Assembly (NCBI GenBank): GCA_003220535.1
Contig: QHSU01000019.1
Coordinates: 1 to 32,082 of the forward strand
Source: Candidatus Rokuibacteriota bacterium
GTDB taxonomy: Bacteria > Methylomirabilota > Methylomirabilia > Rokubacteriales > CSP1-6
DNA: 32,082 bases
Direction of reading: 5' to 3'
Shown here: piece by piece, positions 13,928 through 22,219 of the stretch
Layout of the letters: every line of letters starts with the position of its first letter
How positions within the stretch are numbered: the first letter of the stretch is position 1
Notes under the pieces: generated by a model
What the model was told of the DNA's origin: nothing
Database searches by the model: none
What the model saw: the letters and a program-made list of their open reading frames with translations, nothing else
Translations under genes and position numbers: made by a program

Positions 13928-14006
13928 TGGTGACCCCGGCGGGATTCGAACCCGCGATCTCGACCTTGAAAGGGTCGCGTCCTGGGCCAGGCTAGACGAC
14001 GGGGTC
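13928..14006 (-). tRNA. tRNA-Glu (anticodon TTC)
   Basis: A complete cloverleaf on the minus strand: acceptor GACCCCG/CGGGGTC, D-arm, anticodon stem CGACC/GGTCG with loop CTTTCAA (anticodon TTC), T-arm GCGGG-TTCGAAT-CCCGC, and an encoded CCA. Its 3' end faces the phage-like region, the orientation expected if this gene were an attachment site. I found no second copy of its 3' end in the window. Confidence 0.96.
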
Positions 14007-14028
14007 AGCGACGGCCAGTATACCCGAC

Positions 14029-14565
14029 CTACGGTTGAACCCTGAGATTCGGATGGCGCAGCCAGAAGTAGCCGCCCATCGTCGCCGCCGCCAGCAAGTT
14101 GGCCACGAGGATCGCGGGCCACGCGAGCGCCTGGAGCACGGGCGCGGCGAAGACCATCGCGGCCGCGATGAACCCGAACTCGAAGAACACGAAGAGCATC
14201 AGGATCCCGAAGCCCGCGCTGGGCTGCCGCTCGGCGAGCGCCAGGAGGCGCGCCACGATGCCGCCGATGACGACGAAGGCGAGCCCGTGCACCCAGGTGA
14301 ACATCAGCACCATCTCGAGGTCGGGCACGGCGTCGAGCCAGGGCGCGGCGCCGTGGCGGAAGAGGGCCGAGCCGAGGATCGTCGGTGTGTAGAGCGGTCG
14401 GCCCTGGATCGAATCGATGATCAGGAACCAGAGCGCGACGGTCGCGGCCCCGATAAGGCCCGCGACTAGGCCCTCCTGATAGAGCCTGGTGACGTCGCGC
14501 GAGGGTTGGTACGACTCCTCCGTGTGGGAAACACGCTCGGTGGTCGCGCCGGTCTGAGTGGTCAT
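14029..14565 (-). CDS. Predicted four-helix membrane protein
   Basis: A 178-residue protein with a polar N-terminus and four hydrophobic segments (about 35-52, 85-105, 117-140 and 146-165). A conserved-looking HGLAF sits in helix two. AGGGAGAGG lies just before ATG 14565, preferred over the adjacent GTG. Family not recognised; no transporter or enzyme motif. Confidence 0.72.
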   Translation of the reverse strand: MTTQTGATTERVSHTEESYQPSRDVTRLYQEGLVAGLIGAATVALWFLIIDSIQGRPLYTPTILGSALFRHGAAPWLDAVPDLEMVLMFTWVHGLAFVVIGGIVARLLALAERQPSAGFGILMLFVFFEFGFIAAAMVFAAPVLQALAWPAILVANLLAAATMGGYFWLRHPNLRVQP

Positions 14566-14632
14566 CACCCTCTCCCTTTCTGGGTGGCGAGCCGACCCGT
14601 TCGACGGATGACCGATTATACCCCTTCGAGGA

Positions 14633-15025
14633 TCACGGGGACTCGCGTCCGCCCGCGAACTTGAAACTGTTGATGCCGACCCGGTAGCCCGTCGCGCCGG
14701 ACACGACCGGCACGCGCGCCTTGAACGGCGTACTCCCCCGCGAGGGCACCATGCCCACGAAGGGGATCCCCTGCGCCAGGACCTTGCCCGACTGGTCGAC
14801 CGCCGCGGCGTTCACGTAGACGTCGATCACGTCGACCGCGGCGTCGTTGAAGACGCGGCCCGACAGCTCGACGTGCGTCGGCCCCGTCTTGTCGATGTTG
14901 TGGACGACCCGCAGGCTCGTCGGCGCCTGCGCCACCGCCGGACCGACGCCGGCGGCGACGAGCACGATCACGATCGCGAAGAGCTGACCCCGGCGCGACA
15001 ATGTGCTGGACACGGCGCGGAACAT
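14633..15025 (-). CDS. Secreted FxLYD-like protein
   Basis: A 130-residue protein with a signal peptide of about 32 residues ending AVAQA. The mature part is one beta-sandwich: HVELSGRVFNDAAVDVIDVY, DQSGKVLAQGIPFVG and a final TGYRVGINSFKF. This matches the FxLYD/DUF3426 pattern of 'G.V.N....V..V.V...'. It probably acts in the periplasm or at the cell surface; partner unknown. Confidence 0.72.
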   Translation of the reverse strand: MFRAVSSTLSRRGQLFAIVIVLVAAGVGPAVAQAPTSLRVVHNIDKTGPTHVELSGRVFNDAAVDVIDVYVNAAAVDQSGKVLAQGIPFVGMVPSRGSTPFKARVPVVSGATGYRVGINSFKFAGGRESP

Positions 15026-15190
15026 CTTACGTCAGGCCCGCCGCCGCGTACTCACCGCACTCTCCCCTTCTCGAACATCGCGTTCTCCTTCCGGCGCTCG
15101 GATTGCGCCCGTCGCATGATAGCGCAGGATCTCCGGTCGACGTGGTACGCTTACGCCGAGCCAGGTCCGACCCGCCTGCAGGAGAACATG

Positions 15191-15658
15191 ATGAGCGAGC
15201 GAGAGCCCGAGATCCTGATGCCGTCGCAAGCCGGGGCGCGCGAGTCCGGAGAATTCGTGTCGCAACCGGCGAAGCTCCTCCGGATCGCCGCGATGATCCG
15301 GGAGCTCCTTGACGAGGTGCGGAAGTCATCTCCGGACGAGGCCGCGCGCAAGCGTTTGCGCGCGATCTACACCAGGTCGCTTGCGACGCTGAAGGAAGGC
15401 CTCTCGGACGAACTCCAAAAGGAGCTGGAGACGTTGACGCTCCCGCTCGATGGCACCTCGAGCGAGTCCGAAATCCGTCTCGCCCAGGCCCAGCTGGTGG
15501 GCTGGCTGGAGGGCCTGTTTCACGGCATCCAGGCGGCGCTCTGGGCGCAGCACATGCAGGCGCGCGCCCAGTTCGAGGAAATGCGCCGTCGCGGACTGGC
15601 GCCGGGATCACCGGAAGAGCCTCCCGGCGAGAATCGAAGGCCCGGCCAGTACCTGTAG
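15191..15658 (+). CDS. bpa: Bacterial proteasome activator (Bpa)
   Basis: A 155-residue protein of the PF10759 family. The core is four helices: LLRIAAMIRELLDEVRKSSP, ARKRLRAIYTRSLATLKEGL, LQKELETLTLPL and RLAQAQLVGWLEGLFHGIQA. The C-terminus is PGQYL, the HbYX-like tail that docks into alpha-ring pockets and opens the 20S gate. Bpa forms a dodecameric ring that feeds unfolded proteins to the proteasome without ATP. Start at ATG 15191, six bases after AGGAG; ATG 15188 is the alternative. It implies 20S proteasome genes elsewhere in the genome, which limits the host to a few phyla. Confidence 0.92.
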   Translation: MSEREPEILMPSQAGARESGEFVSQPAKLLRIAAMIRELLDEVRKSSPDEAARKRLRAIYTRSLATLKEGLSDELQKELETLTLPLDGTSSESEIRLAQAQLVGWLEGLFHGIQAALWAQHMQARAQFEEMRRRGLAPGSPEEPPGENRRPGQYL

Positions 15659-15678
15659 CTCCCCCGTTCGTCCGCCCG

Positions 15679-15996
15679 TCACTGAGCGGGAAGGATCGCG
15701 GTCGCGATCACGCGATCACGCCTCGGTGACAAGGCACCCGTCACGACGATCCGGTCGCCCGACGTCAAGCGCTGATACGCTTCCTGCTCGACGCTCGCCA
15801 GATCGACGTGGACGCTGGCGCCGTCGTCGAGTGCCAGTGCCATCTTCTGGCCGCCGATCCACTGCACCGCGCCGATGAGGCGCACCGGTACGGTCTGAGC
15901 TTCCACGCTCACGACAAGAGCGCACAGCACGAGCACGGCCAGCACGAGCCTCGTCACGCCGACGCGAAACCTTGACGATGCGGTTGTCTTTGTCAT
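15679..15996 (-). CDS. Small secreted protein
   Basis: A 105-residue protein with signal peptide ending VEAQ. The mature 68 residues look like a small beta-barrel (VRLIGAVQWIGGQKMALALD, VHVDLASV, GDRIVVTGAL, RVIATAIL), similar to OB-fold-like secreted domains. AGGAG lies seven bases before ATG 15996. It converges on bpa. Function unknown. Confidence 0.68.
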   Translation of the reverse strand: MTKTTASSRFRVGVTRLVLAVLVLCALVVSVEAQTVPVRLIGAVQWIGGQKMALALDDGASVHVDLASVEQEAYQRLTSGDRIVVTGALSPRRDRVIATAILPAQ

Positions 15997-16098
15997 CTTT
16001 ACACTCCTCATCTCGTCATTCGTCGCTTCCAGCGTACAAACTCTTTCGCACGGCGCTATTCGGGTCTCTACCTGCTTTCCCCTAGGGGATTCACCGGG

Positions 16099-17460
16099 TT
16101 GTTGACTGGCCCGCGTGCAGACGAAGCTTTTTGCGTGTTGCCTACGATCGACATTGCGTCGTCGGGGGCACCCCAGCGATCGCGGTATCTGAGTTTCCTA
16201 CAGATCGTCGGGGCGCTCGGTATCATCGCCCATCATCTGCGTGCGCCGTTCTCCGACTCGGGCTGGGTCCTCGTCGAGCTGTTTTTCGTCATCGCCGGCA
16301 TCAACATGGCAAGGGGGCTCGACCGGGACCAATCGATTTACTCGTATGCCCTCTCGCGAATCCGGCGACTCGGGCCGGAGATTTTCGTCGTGTGGTGTGT
16401 CGTCGTGATTTTCGTGGCGTCGGGCGACGGCACCCCCGGAATGCTTCGGTTCATTCTCATGGGTCCTCTCTTCCTTCAAAATCTGGCGGTGGCATTTTTT
16501 GACTACGGCTGGACGCCGCGAGACTTTGCGTACGTGCCGCTGTGGTTCGTCGGCGGGCTCCTGCAGCTCCAGCTCATGCTTTTTGCCGTGAGAAGGGTGC
16601 TGCTGCGGGTCAAGCCGATGGTCGTCGCGTTCGTGTGCGTCGGCATCGGGACGCTCTTTCGTCTGCTCGTCGCGACGCTGGCCGGACAGAATCCCCACGG
16701 GAGCCTGCCGTCATCCGAAGCGAACCTTATCTACCTATTGCCGTTGACCCACGTGGAGGCAATCGTCCTAGGCGTGTTGATCGGGCGAGGGGCACTGGTG
16801 GGGATCGGCCGACTCGCGCCATTTTTCTGCGCGATGGCGATCGGCCTCGGCTCCGTCAGCCTGGCGCTCTCGCCGCCAGGCGCGATGAGCATCAGCAGTT
16901 TGGGCTTCGCCTGCCCACTCAGCGTGAACTACGCGTACGTGTGGGGCTACTTGATCCTCGCCTTGACGGCGGCGTCACTCTGCTCGCGGAGCGGACGACT
17001 GGCGGCAGCCGTGGATGGGCTGCGATTCCCGATCTGGACGGACAAGATGCTGATCAGGCTTGCCTCATTGACGTACGGTGCCTACGCTTTTCACGCTCTG
17101 ATCATCGCGACCGGCACCAACGCCGCCTCGCTCCTCGCAAAGCCTCACACGCCTGGTTCACGGCTCTTGCTCGTTGCGATCACCGCCGTCGAATCGTTCC
17201 TGTTTGCCTGGGGGTTCGAACTGATCTTCCGGCGCCACAGGACGCCGGCGTGTGCCGGTTCCGAGCCCCCCGTCCCGGCCGAGCGAAACCCGTCGGCCGC
17301 AGTCCTGGCGTCGCTGGGACGTCGCAAGCTCGAGCCCGAAGCCCTGGACCAGATGCCGAGGGCCGACTCTTCGCCGGTTCTCGGTACTTGGTTGCGGCCG
17401 ACGTCGTCGGCCGCCGATGAAAACGTCCCTCGTCGGCGCGCCAACGCCTCCAGGTCGTGA
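16099..17460 (+). CDS. Acyltransferase-3 family membrane protein
   Basis: A protein of about 453 residues with some ten hydrophobic helices. Features of the OafA/acyltransferase-3 family: LQIVGALGIIAHHLRAPFSD at the first helix, then WVLVELFFVIAGINMARGL and YALSRIRRLGPEIF. Such enzymes O-acylate surface polysaccharides, moving the acyl group across the membrane. There is no ATG start; TTG 16099 has AGGGGA nine bases upstream, and GTG 16135 is an alternative. The last 60-70 codons run antisense to a PEP-CTERM remnant and look non-native, so the original C-terminus was probably lost. Confidence 0.8.
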   Translation: MLTGPRADEAFCVLPTIDIASSGAPQRSRYLSFLQIVGALGIIAHHLRAPFSDSGWVLVELFFVIAGINMARGLDRDQSIYSYALSRIRRLGPEIFVVWCVVVIFVASGDGTPGMLRFILMGPLFLQNLAVAFFDYGWTPRDFAYVPLWFVGGLLQLQLMLFAVRRVLLRVKPMVVAFVCVGIGTLFRLLVATLAGQNPHGSLPSSEANLIYLLPLTHVEAIVLGVLIGRGALVGIGRLAPFFCAMAIGLGSVSLALSPPGAMSISSLGFACPLSVNYAYVWGYLILALTAASLCSRSGRLAAAVDGLRFPIWTDKMLIRLASLTYGAYAFHALIIATGTNAASLLAKPHTPGSRLLLVAITAVESFLFAWGFELIFRRHRTPACAGSEPPVPAERNPSAAVLASLGRRKLEPEALDQMPRADSSPVLGTWLRPTSSAADENVPRRRANASRS

Positions 17461-17590
17461 TGCCGAGCCCCACGAGGCCGGCGGCGAGCACGGTCAGCGT
17501 CGCGGGCTCGGGCATCGCGGTGATTTGATCGCGGATCGCGCCGCCAGGGAATCGTGTCGTGTTGTTGCCTCCGACCTGATCCCATTGCGA
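17440..17590 (-). pseudogene. C-terminal fragment of a PEP-CTERM protein
   Basis: The minus-strand frame reads MPEPATLTVLAAGLVGLGIT then TWRRWRA: a PEP motif, a hydrophobic helix and a basic tail, i.e. an exosortase sorting signal. About 25 residues before it (WDQVGGNNTTRFPGGAIRDQ) may belong to the same protein. There is no start, and the frame continues past the expected end without a stop. It lies next to a broken tRNA gene, so an insertion or deletion cut the gene here. Confidence 0.65.
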
Positions 17591-17712
17591 GCAGTTGCCG
17601 CGACGCTCCGATGTGGCCGGAAGGAGTTGTAAAGATCCCGGACAGGCTTCACGGCGAAGCCGGCAGCCCGCGCGCGAGGCCGCCGTCGAAGAGACGACAT
17701 CGGAGTGTGAGT

Positions 17713-17758
17713 TGGTGAGCCGTCCGGGACTCGAACCCGGGACCCCCTGATTAAAAGT
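17713..17758 (-). pseudogene. 3' half of tRNA-Lys(TTT): integration scar
   Basis: On the minus strand, ACTTTTAATC (anticodon loop, TTT) is followed by the T-arm CCGGG-TTCGAGT-CCCGG and ACGGCTC-A-CCA. No 5' half (GAGCCGT and D-arm) precedes it; instead a 10-bp hairpin does. Tyrosine integrases often recombine within tRNA 3' halves and leave such a fragment at one end. Given its orientation, the inserted DNA would lie at higher coordinates, with the intact tRNA at the island's far end, outside this window. Confidence 0.8.
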
Positions 17759-17785
17759 CGAGGGCCGGTGATGAGCCGGCCCTCG
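17759..17785. terminator. Hairpin abutting the tRNA fragment
   Basis: A perfect 10-bp stem (17759-17768 with 17776-17785) and 7-base loop adjoins the truncated tRNA. It could be a terminator belonging to the inserted element. The rest of 17786-18061 holds no convincing gene. Confidence 0.5.
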
Positions 17786-18061
17786 CGTCTTCCCGCGCGC
17801 TTGAGCGTAACCACGCGACCCGTTTATGCGTTCGCCGGCTGATCGCTCGCGACATAGACGTACTCTCGCGACAGGCGCGGACGCGAAGTCATCGCGATTC
17901 GCGGGGTCTTTTAGCGCAAGATAGCGCAAGAGCGTATGACCACCTGGCAGGGACCGTGGTCACCCATCGAGTTCCGGGTGTTGCCGGCCGGTGGAATGGT
18001 CGACAGACCGCCTCAGGAGCGCGCCTGTTCGCTGTCGTAGAACTGGATCATTCCCGAGAGT

Positions 18062-18499
18062 TCACTTCGCTTTCGGCCTCCGCGGGTCCACGGGCCCCGG
18101 GGAGGCAGAGCAAGTAATTTCAATGAACTTCTTGGAACTTACCACTCCGCTGAGCAGCCCCATGAGGAACTGATCAGGGATCGGTTGGAGCGCATACAGC
18201 GGCTTTCGCCTGGCGTAGGCATAGCCGATCTCCATCGCGACGCTGTTCCCCACCCACCCGTCCTGATTGAAGACGAGGATAACGTCCGCGCGATCCATCC
18301 TTTCGAGGTGGGCGACGATGGCAGCCTTGCCCTCTGCGTCCGTCATTGTCTTGGGATCTCGACGCAGTTCAGACGTAGGCCACTCACACGAAACTCCGCT
18401 CGCCAGTAGGGCGTCGCGGAACGTGACCATCTCGTCGAAGTGCCGGAAGCTCCCGCAGATGCAGACGGTCTTGGTACCGGGGTCCAACTCCGCTGTCAT
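18062..18499 (-). CDS. Nucleoside 2-deoxyribosyltransferase-like protein
   Basis: A 145-residue Rossmann-like protein: strand and loop KTVCICGSFRHFDEMVTFRD, then ADVILVFNQDGWVGNSVAME and IGYAYARRKPLYAL. In this superfamily the glutamate of the AMEIGYA motif is the catalytic nucleophile, and the motif is intact. Members exchange bases between deoxynucleosides, and some act in phage defence or nucleotide signalling. Start at ATG 18499, with GAGG five bases upstream; the long extension to 18772 is shadow. First gene inside the proposed island. Confidence 0.75.
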   Translation of the reverse strand: MTAELDPGTKTVCICGSFRHFDEMVTFRDALLASGVSCEWPTSELRRDPKTMTDAEGKAAIVAHLERMDRADVILVFNQDGWVGNSVAMEIGYAYARRKPLYALQPIPDQFLMGLLSGVVSSKKFIEITCSASPGPVDPRRPKAK

Positions 18500-18506
18500 G
18501 CCCGCC

Positions 18507-18623
18507 TCACACTGGTCCACTCGCGCTGCCCTTCTGCAACGCCCCCCACGCCGCCCGCTGCGTCGCATGCCACTGCGTGCGCTCCCACGCGGTGCCGATC
18601 GCGCTGGTCGGCGAGTGCTCCAT
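18507..18623 (-). CDS. Possible 38-residue protein upstream of the deoxyribosyltransferase
   Basis: ATG 18623 opens MEHSPTSAIGTAWERTQWHA and ends eight bases before the next start. Composition is protein-like but there is no ribosome-binding site. The opposite strand is also open with high GC3, so the call is weak. Confidence 0.25.
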   Translation of the reverse strand: MEHSPTSAIGTAWERTQWHATQRAAWGALQKGSASGPV

Positions 18624-18714
18624 GCCCGTCGTGTCGAAGGTCGGCACAAGACGGGAGCGACGCGACCGCGCAGTCGCGCCGCTCCTCGACGCCCCGATGG
18701 GGAGACGCTGAACT

Positions 18715-19263
18715 CTATTGGACCTTCACGAAGGCGAACATCCCATCGAGAAAGTGCCCACGGACGTTGCAAATCACCAGATAGACCCCTTTCTCTGCTT
18801 TCTCAGAGGGAGGCGTGCCTGTACCCACCGAAGCAGGAAACGACACGGATTCCACACGATTTTGCGAGTTAGAGAAGGGGACGGTGGTACCCGGCGTCAT
18901 CAGCGGCCCCCCTCCCGGATTGATGCACAGGTAGTAGCGGTTGGTCGGGTCGTCGATGAATGTGCCTGCGGCAGGTACGACGATGTCTTCTGGTTGCGTC
19001 CCAGGCCTGTACACGACGACCTGGTGGAATCCGGCCACGAGAAAGTGCACGACCCCGTCCAGCTTCGCGTTGATCTCGTTCGGGATAATCACGTGATTCA
19101 CGCGGTTCCCTTGCTGATTGGTGTTCAAGCCACGACCAAAGGCGACAGGGACGCTCAACTTGTTGTCGTCCTCCGCCACGGCCGGGAAAATCGTCAGACC
19201 CATTCCTAACAACGTCGCGATGGTGATGAGCGAAGCGATCCAGGAAGCGATTTTGTGTTTCAT
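18715..19263 (-). CDS. Secreted cupredoxin (type 1 copper protein)
   Basis: A 182-residue protein with signal peptide ending AVAE. The mature part has the plastocyanin-like ligand set: His in LVAGFHQVVVY, then Cys, His and Met in YLVICNVRGHFLDGMFAF, spaced C-x4-H-x4-M. A blue copper electron carrier or copper sensor at the cell surface is likely. AAGGAGG lies upstream of ATG 19263, which also overlaps the stop of a transporter fragment by ATGA. Confidence 0.82.
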   Translation of the reverse strand: MKHKIASWIASLITIATLLGMGLTIFPAVAEDDNKLSVPVAFGRGLNTNQQGNRVNHVIIPNEINAKLDGVVHFLVAGFHQVVVYRPGTQPEDIVVPAAGTFIDDPTNRYYLCINPGGGPLMTPGTTVPFSNSQNRVESVSFPASVGTGTPPSEKAEKGVYLVICNVRGHFLDGMFAFVKVQ

Positions 19264-19505
19264 CTGCCTGCCTCCTTACTGCACGCATGATGGCTTTCTG
19301 GCATTGCCGCGCTGCCTGCGAGTCTCACCTCCCCTGTCGGCGTTTTCGAACCTGCCCACGCCTCGATTTGAGGCGCGGTCGCAGCCAGAGTGCTTGGCAT
19401 GAGAACGTCAACGCGAGCCGCCTTCCCAGCCTGCTCCGCCTCAGCGGCGAGCGGCGCAAGAAGGAGGCTGACAGCGAGAACGACCGCGAGCCCGATCCGC
19501 CGCAT
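19260..19505 (-). pseudogene. N-terminal fragment of an ABC substrate-binding protein
   Basis: ATG 19505 opens MRRIGLAVVLAVSLLLAPLA AEAEQAGKAARV and VLMPSTLAATAPQIEAW, the lipoprotein-type start and first strand of PF04392-type binding proteins. Homology ends after about 45 residues. About 65 bases around and upstream of its start are repeated with roughly 80% identity at 31836-31900, where another fragment begins. Confidence 0.62.
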
Positions 19506-19721
19506 GGGCACCCCGGTGGAGGATGGCTGGCGGGAGTCTACCTGAACGCCGCGACGTGCACCAGCCGCCCGTCGTTCGCCTCAGGGATTGTCTGCGGGGA
19601 TGAAGCGTCGCCAAAGCATCCACGCGTCCTGAGCGGGGGCCGTCGCAGCCGAGGTGAGCACCGGGTCGCACGTGCATGTCATCCAGCCCGCGCGGCCCTG
19701 GCGGCTCGGTTCGCGGCGTGC

Positions 19722-20411
19722 TCAGGAGGGCGTGGTTTGCTTGGCTCGGGAGCGGTACTGCTCGGGGACGGCGTCCAGGCGCTCCGTCCAGTGCACCACG
19801 CCCACCGAGTCGGTCCAGCGATAGAGCTGGCTCATGCGCGGAGCAGACGGCCTACCCGAGGTGGGTCCGCCTAGCGGTGGTGTGCTCGGCGGCGGCGCCG
19901 TCGGGGGATTCGGGATCCATACCCACGTGTACGGCGCCGACACCCCGTCGCCGCGCAACTCGTAGCGGCCGGTCGAGAACTCCACCACGCTCGGCGTGGG
20001 CGAGGGCGCGACCGAGACCGTTCCGTTCCCCGGCGAGCTGTAGGTCGGCGCAGGGGCGTAAGAGACCGGCGGCGGCGCGGAGTACGCCGGCGGAGCGTAA
20101 TAGACCGGTGGGGCGTAGTACGCTGGCGGCGCGTAGTACACGGGCGGCGGCGAGTAGACGACGGCCGGCGCGACGGCTATCACAGCGAACGGGAAGAACG
20201 GCCGGACAAACGGGCGAACGAACTGGCGTGAGACGAAAGGATGGTCGGGGAATGGTACTGCGACCGAGCGACTGGTGCCCAAGGTGGCGCCCCCGACTAC
20301 AGGGCCAGTATTGTGAAATCCTTGAGCCCGCCGGGCGAGGGCAGAGCCCGGCGCAACCAGCACACCCATCAGGGCCAGCGAGGCTGCAACGACCATAGGG
20401 GCCGTCTTCAC
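19722..20411 (-). CDS. Secreted Pro/Tyr-repeat protein with C-terminal DUF4124
   Basis: A 229-residue protein with signal peptide ending GSALA. Its middle is a repeat of the type YYAPPAYYAPPVYYAPPAYS, likely an extended wall- or envelope-spanning segment. The end is a DUF4124 domain (LYRWTDSVGVVHWTERLDAV then PEQYRSRA). GTG 20411 follows GGGAGAGA by six bases; upstream in-frame sequence is antisense shadow of the next gene. Probably co-transcribed with 20461-20859. Confidence 0.75.
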   Translation of the reverse strand: MKTAPMVVAASLALMGVLVAPGSALARRAQGFHNTGPVVGGATLGTSRSVAVPFPDHPFVSRQFVRPFVRPFFPFAVIAVAPAVVYSPPPVYYAPPAYYAPPVYYAPPAYSAPPPVSYAPAPTYSSPGNGTVSVAPSPTPSVVEFSTGRYELRGDGVSAPYTWVWIPNPPTAPPPSTPPLGGPTSGRPSAPRMSQLYRWTDSVGVVHWTERLDAVPEQYRSRAKQTTPS

Positions 20412-20460
20412 CGTCAATCTCTCTCCCACATCTCCCACATATACAACGCGTCTATTGGGC

Positions 20461-20859
20461 TCACGGCGGGACCCTGATCCACACCTCTGGGCACGTGGGA
20501 GCGGTCGGATAGTAGGCCTTGGCGCTGGGACAGTAGTACCAGTACGACTGCGGCGGTTGCTCTTCAACGATGACCGGCGCCGGCTGGACGACAACCTGGG
20601 GCGGAGGATAGTAGTAGTAGGGCGGCGGGTAATACCACCACGGGTCCCACCAGAATGTAGGGCCGACCACAATGACACCGTCGCCACGGAAGTCACCGTC
20701 GCCACGGAAGTGGCCGTGGAATCTTGGAGGGCCTGGAAATCCAGGATGCCCACGAAATCCGGGGGGCTTGGGGAATTCGGGGCCCGCTGCGTGGCTTGCC
20801 GAAGCCTGAATGAGAAGGAGCGCAACCGCCAGCAGGGAGACCGCGACGAACTTTCTCAC
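20461..20859 (-). CDS. Secreted Gly/Pro/Tyr-rich protein
   Basis: A 132-residue protein with signal peptide ending SASHA. It has FPGPPRFHGHFRGDGDFRGD repeats, a run of tyrosines and prolines (WYYPPPYYYYPPPQV) and a C-terminal YWYYCPSAKAYYPTAPTCPE segment with two cysteines, common in small outer-envelope proteins. GTG 20859 has AGGGGGTG upstream. Two tandem 18-base repeats encode the FRGDG repeat. Bases 20860-21090 hold no gene. Confidence 0.7.
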   Translation of the reverse strand: MRKFVAVSLLAVALLLIQASASHAAGPEFPKPPGFRGHPGFPGPPRFHGHFRGDGDFRGDGVIVVGPTFWWDPWWYYPPPYYYYPPPQVVVQPAPVIVEEQPPQSYWYYCPSAKAYYPTAPTCPEVWIRVPP

Positions 20860-21090
20860 GGCTTCACCCCCTACTGAAGTAGACCTCCTGCCGAACACGC
20901 GTGTCAACCGCATGAGCGAGGGCTCCGTGGCGTCGGCGGTCCGGGGGGCCCGTGGGGGCGGTGGGAGTGGACGAACTCGTGTAATTCATCGAGAAATGCA
21001 TTCACTCGGTCACCAGCTACTCATCCCTTCGACGCGATCTGACTTCGCGGATGGCAACAATCAACATTGCACGCAACGCCACGGATAGTA

Positions 21091-22219
21091 GGTGTGCCTT
21101 CCACTTATTAGTCCGATCAGGCTTACGCCGCCCGCCGCAGGTATTCGTGATGCAGCCCACCGACGCATGGCACGTCTATGACCCGGCCGTGGCTCGGCGG
21201 CTGCACACTCCGCGACTCGGGTGCGTCCTTAGCGAGGGATAGGTGTGTCCTGGTCCCGTTGTAGTAGTCGACGTACTTCGACAGAATCCCCAGCAGATGC
21301 CGTTCGCCGATCACCACGACATGGTCAAGGCATTCCCGCCGAATTGAGCCAATCACCCGCTCCGCATAGGCGTTCTGCCACGGCGAGCGTGGCGCGATGA
21401 CCGCCTCTCGGATGTCCAACATCCTGGCCTGACGCGAAAATCGTTCGCCATAGACTTGGTCTCGGTCCCGGATGAGATACCGAGGGCTCTCCTCCAGCCC
21501 GCACGCCTCGAGCAGCTCTCGCGCCGTCCATTCCGCGGTCGGATGCTCTGTGACATTGAAATGCACCAGCCGGCGTCGGCCGTGGCTCAGCACCACCAGT
21601 ACAAAGAGGACTCGAAAGGTCGCGGTGGGTACCGTGAAGAAATCCAGCGCGATCAGATCCTGAGCGTGGTTCTTCAGAAACGTGCGCCACGCCTGTGACG
21701 GCAACCTTCGATCCCGGAGCATATACTTCGAAACCGTCGCCTGCGATACCGTCAGGCCTAGCTTCAACAGCTCGCCGTGGATTCTTGGTGCACCCCACAG
21801 GCGATTGGCGCGGCTCATCCGCCGAATCAGATCCCGCAGTTCCCTCTCAATCGCGGGCCGACCCCGTCGGCGTCGACTCTTCCATGTCCAGTAGCGACTG
21901 AAGCCGTGACGGTGCTACTGCACCACCGTCTGGGGCCGCACCACCTGCAGAGCACTCCGCCAGTTCTTCCAGAGCCTCGACAGCACGACCCAGAAGATCC
22001 GGTCCGTCGCCCTCAGCTGCGGCCGCGGCTGGCGCGCCTTCCACACAGCCACTTGTTGTCGAAGTGCGAGGTTCTCCAGCGCCAACTCCCGGTGCGTGCG
22101 AACCGCGGACCGCAGTGTCCCAAGGAGGATCCCAAGCCATCTGACCATGACCGGCCAATAGCGGATCAGTCCGCAGAACGCAAATTAATCGCGACAGACG
22201 ACTTTTTAGAAGGGACACC
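21091..22219 (-). mobile_element. Insertion sequence of the rve (IS3/IS481-like) type
   Basis: About 1.13 kb containing one transposase frame. The ends form imperfect inverted repeats: GGTGTGCCTTC at 21091-21101 and its counterpart GGTGTCCCTTC read inward from 22219, followed by further scattered matches. No clear target duplication was found, so the exact boundaries may be off by a few bases. Confidence 0.72.
21123..22148 (-). pseudogene. Transposase interrupted by one amber codon
   Basis: The N-terminal part (LALENLALRQQVAVWKARQP, DRIFWVVLSRLWKNW) ends at TAG (21917-21915). The same frame continues directly with HRHGFSRYWTWKSRRRRGRP and WGAPRIHGELLKLGLT, then the rve domain: D in IALDFFTV, D in LIRDRDQVYG and E in NAYAERVIGS. 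Relatives have Trp (TGG) where the TAG stands, so one G-to-A change explains the break. All catalytic residues survive. Reinitiation at ATG 21818 could give a shortened protein. Confidence 0.85.

Noticed and set aside
1300..13930. tRNA-Glu as the proven attachment site of the phage-like element
   Set aside because: Orientation fits, but I found no second copy of the tRNA 3' end in the window and no integrase.
14873..15190. N-terminal extension of the proteasome activator
   Set aside because: The extension is antisense shadow of the FxLYD gene; a clear AGGAG precedes ATG 15191.
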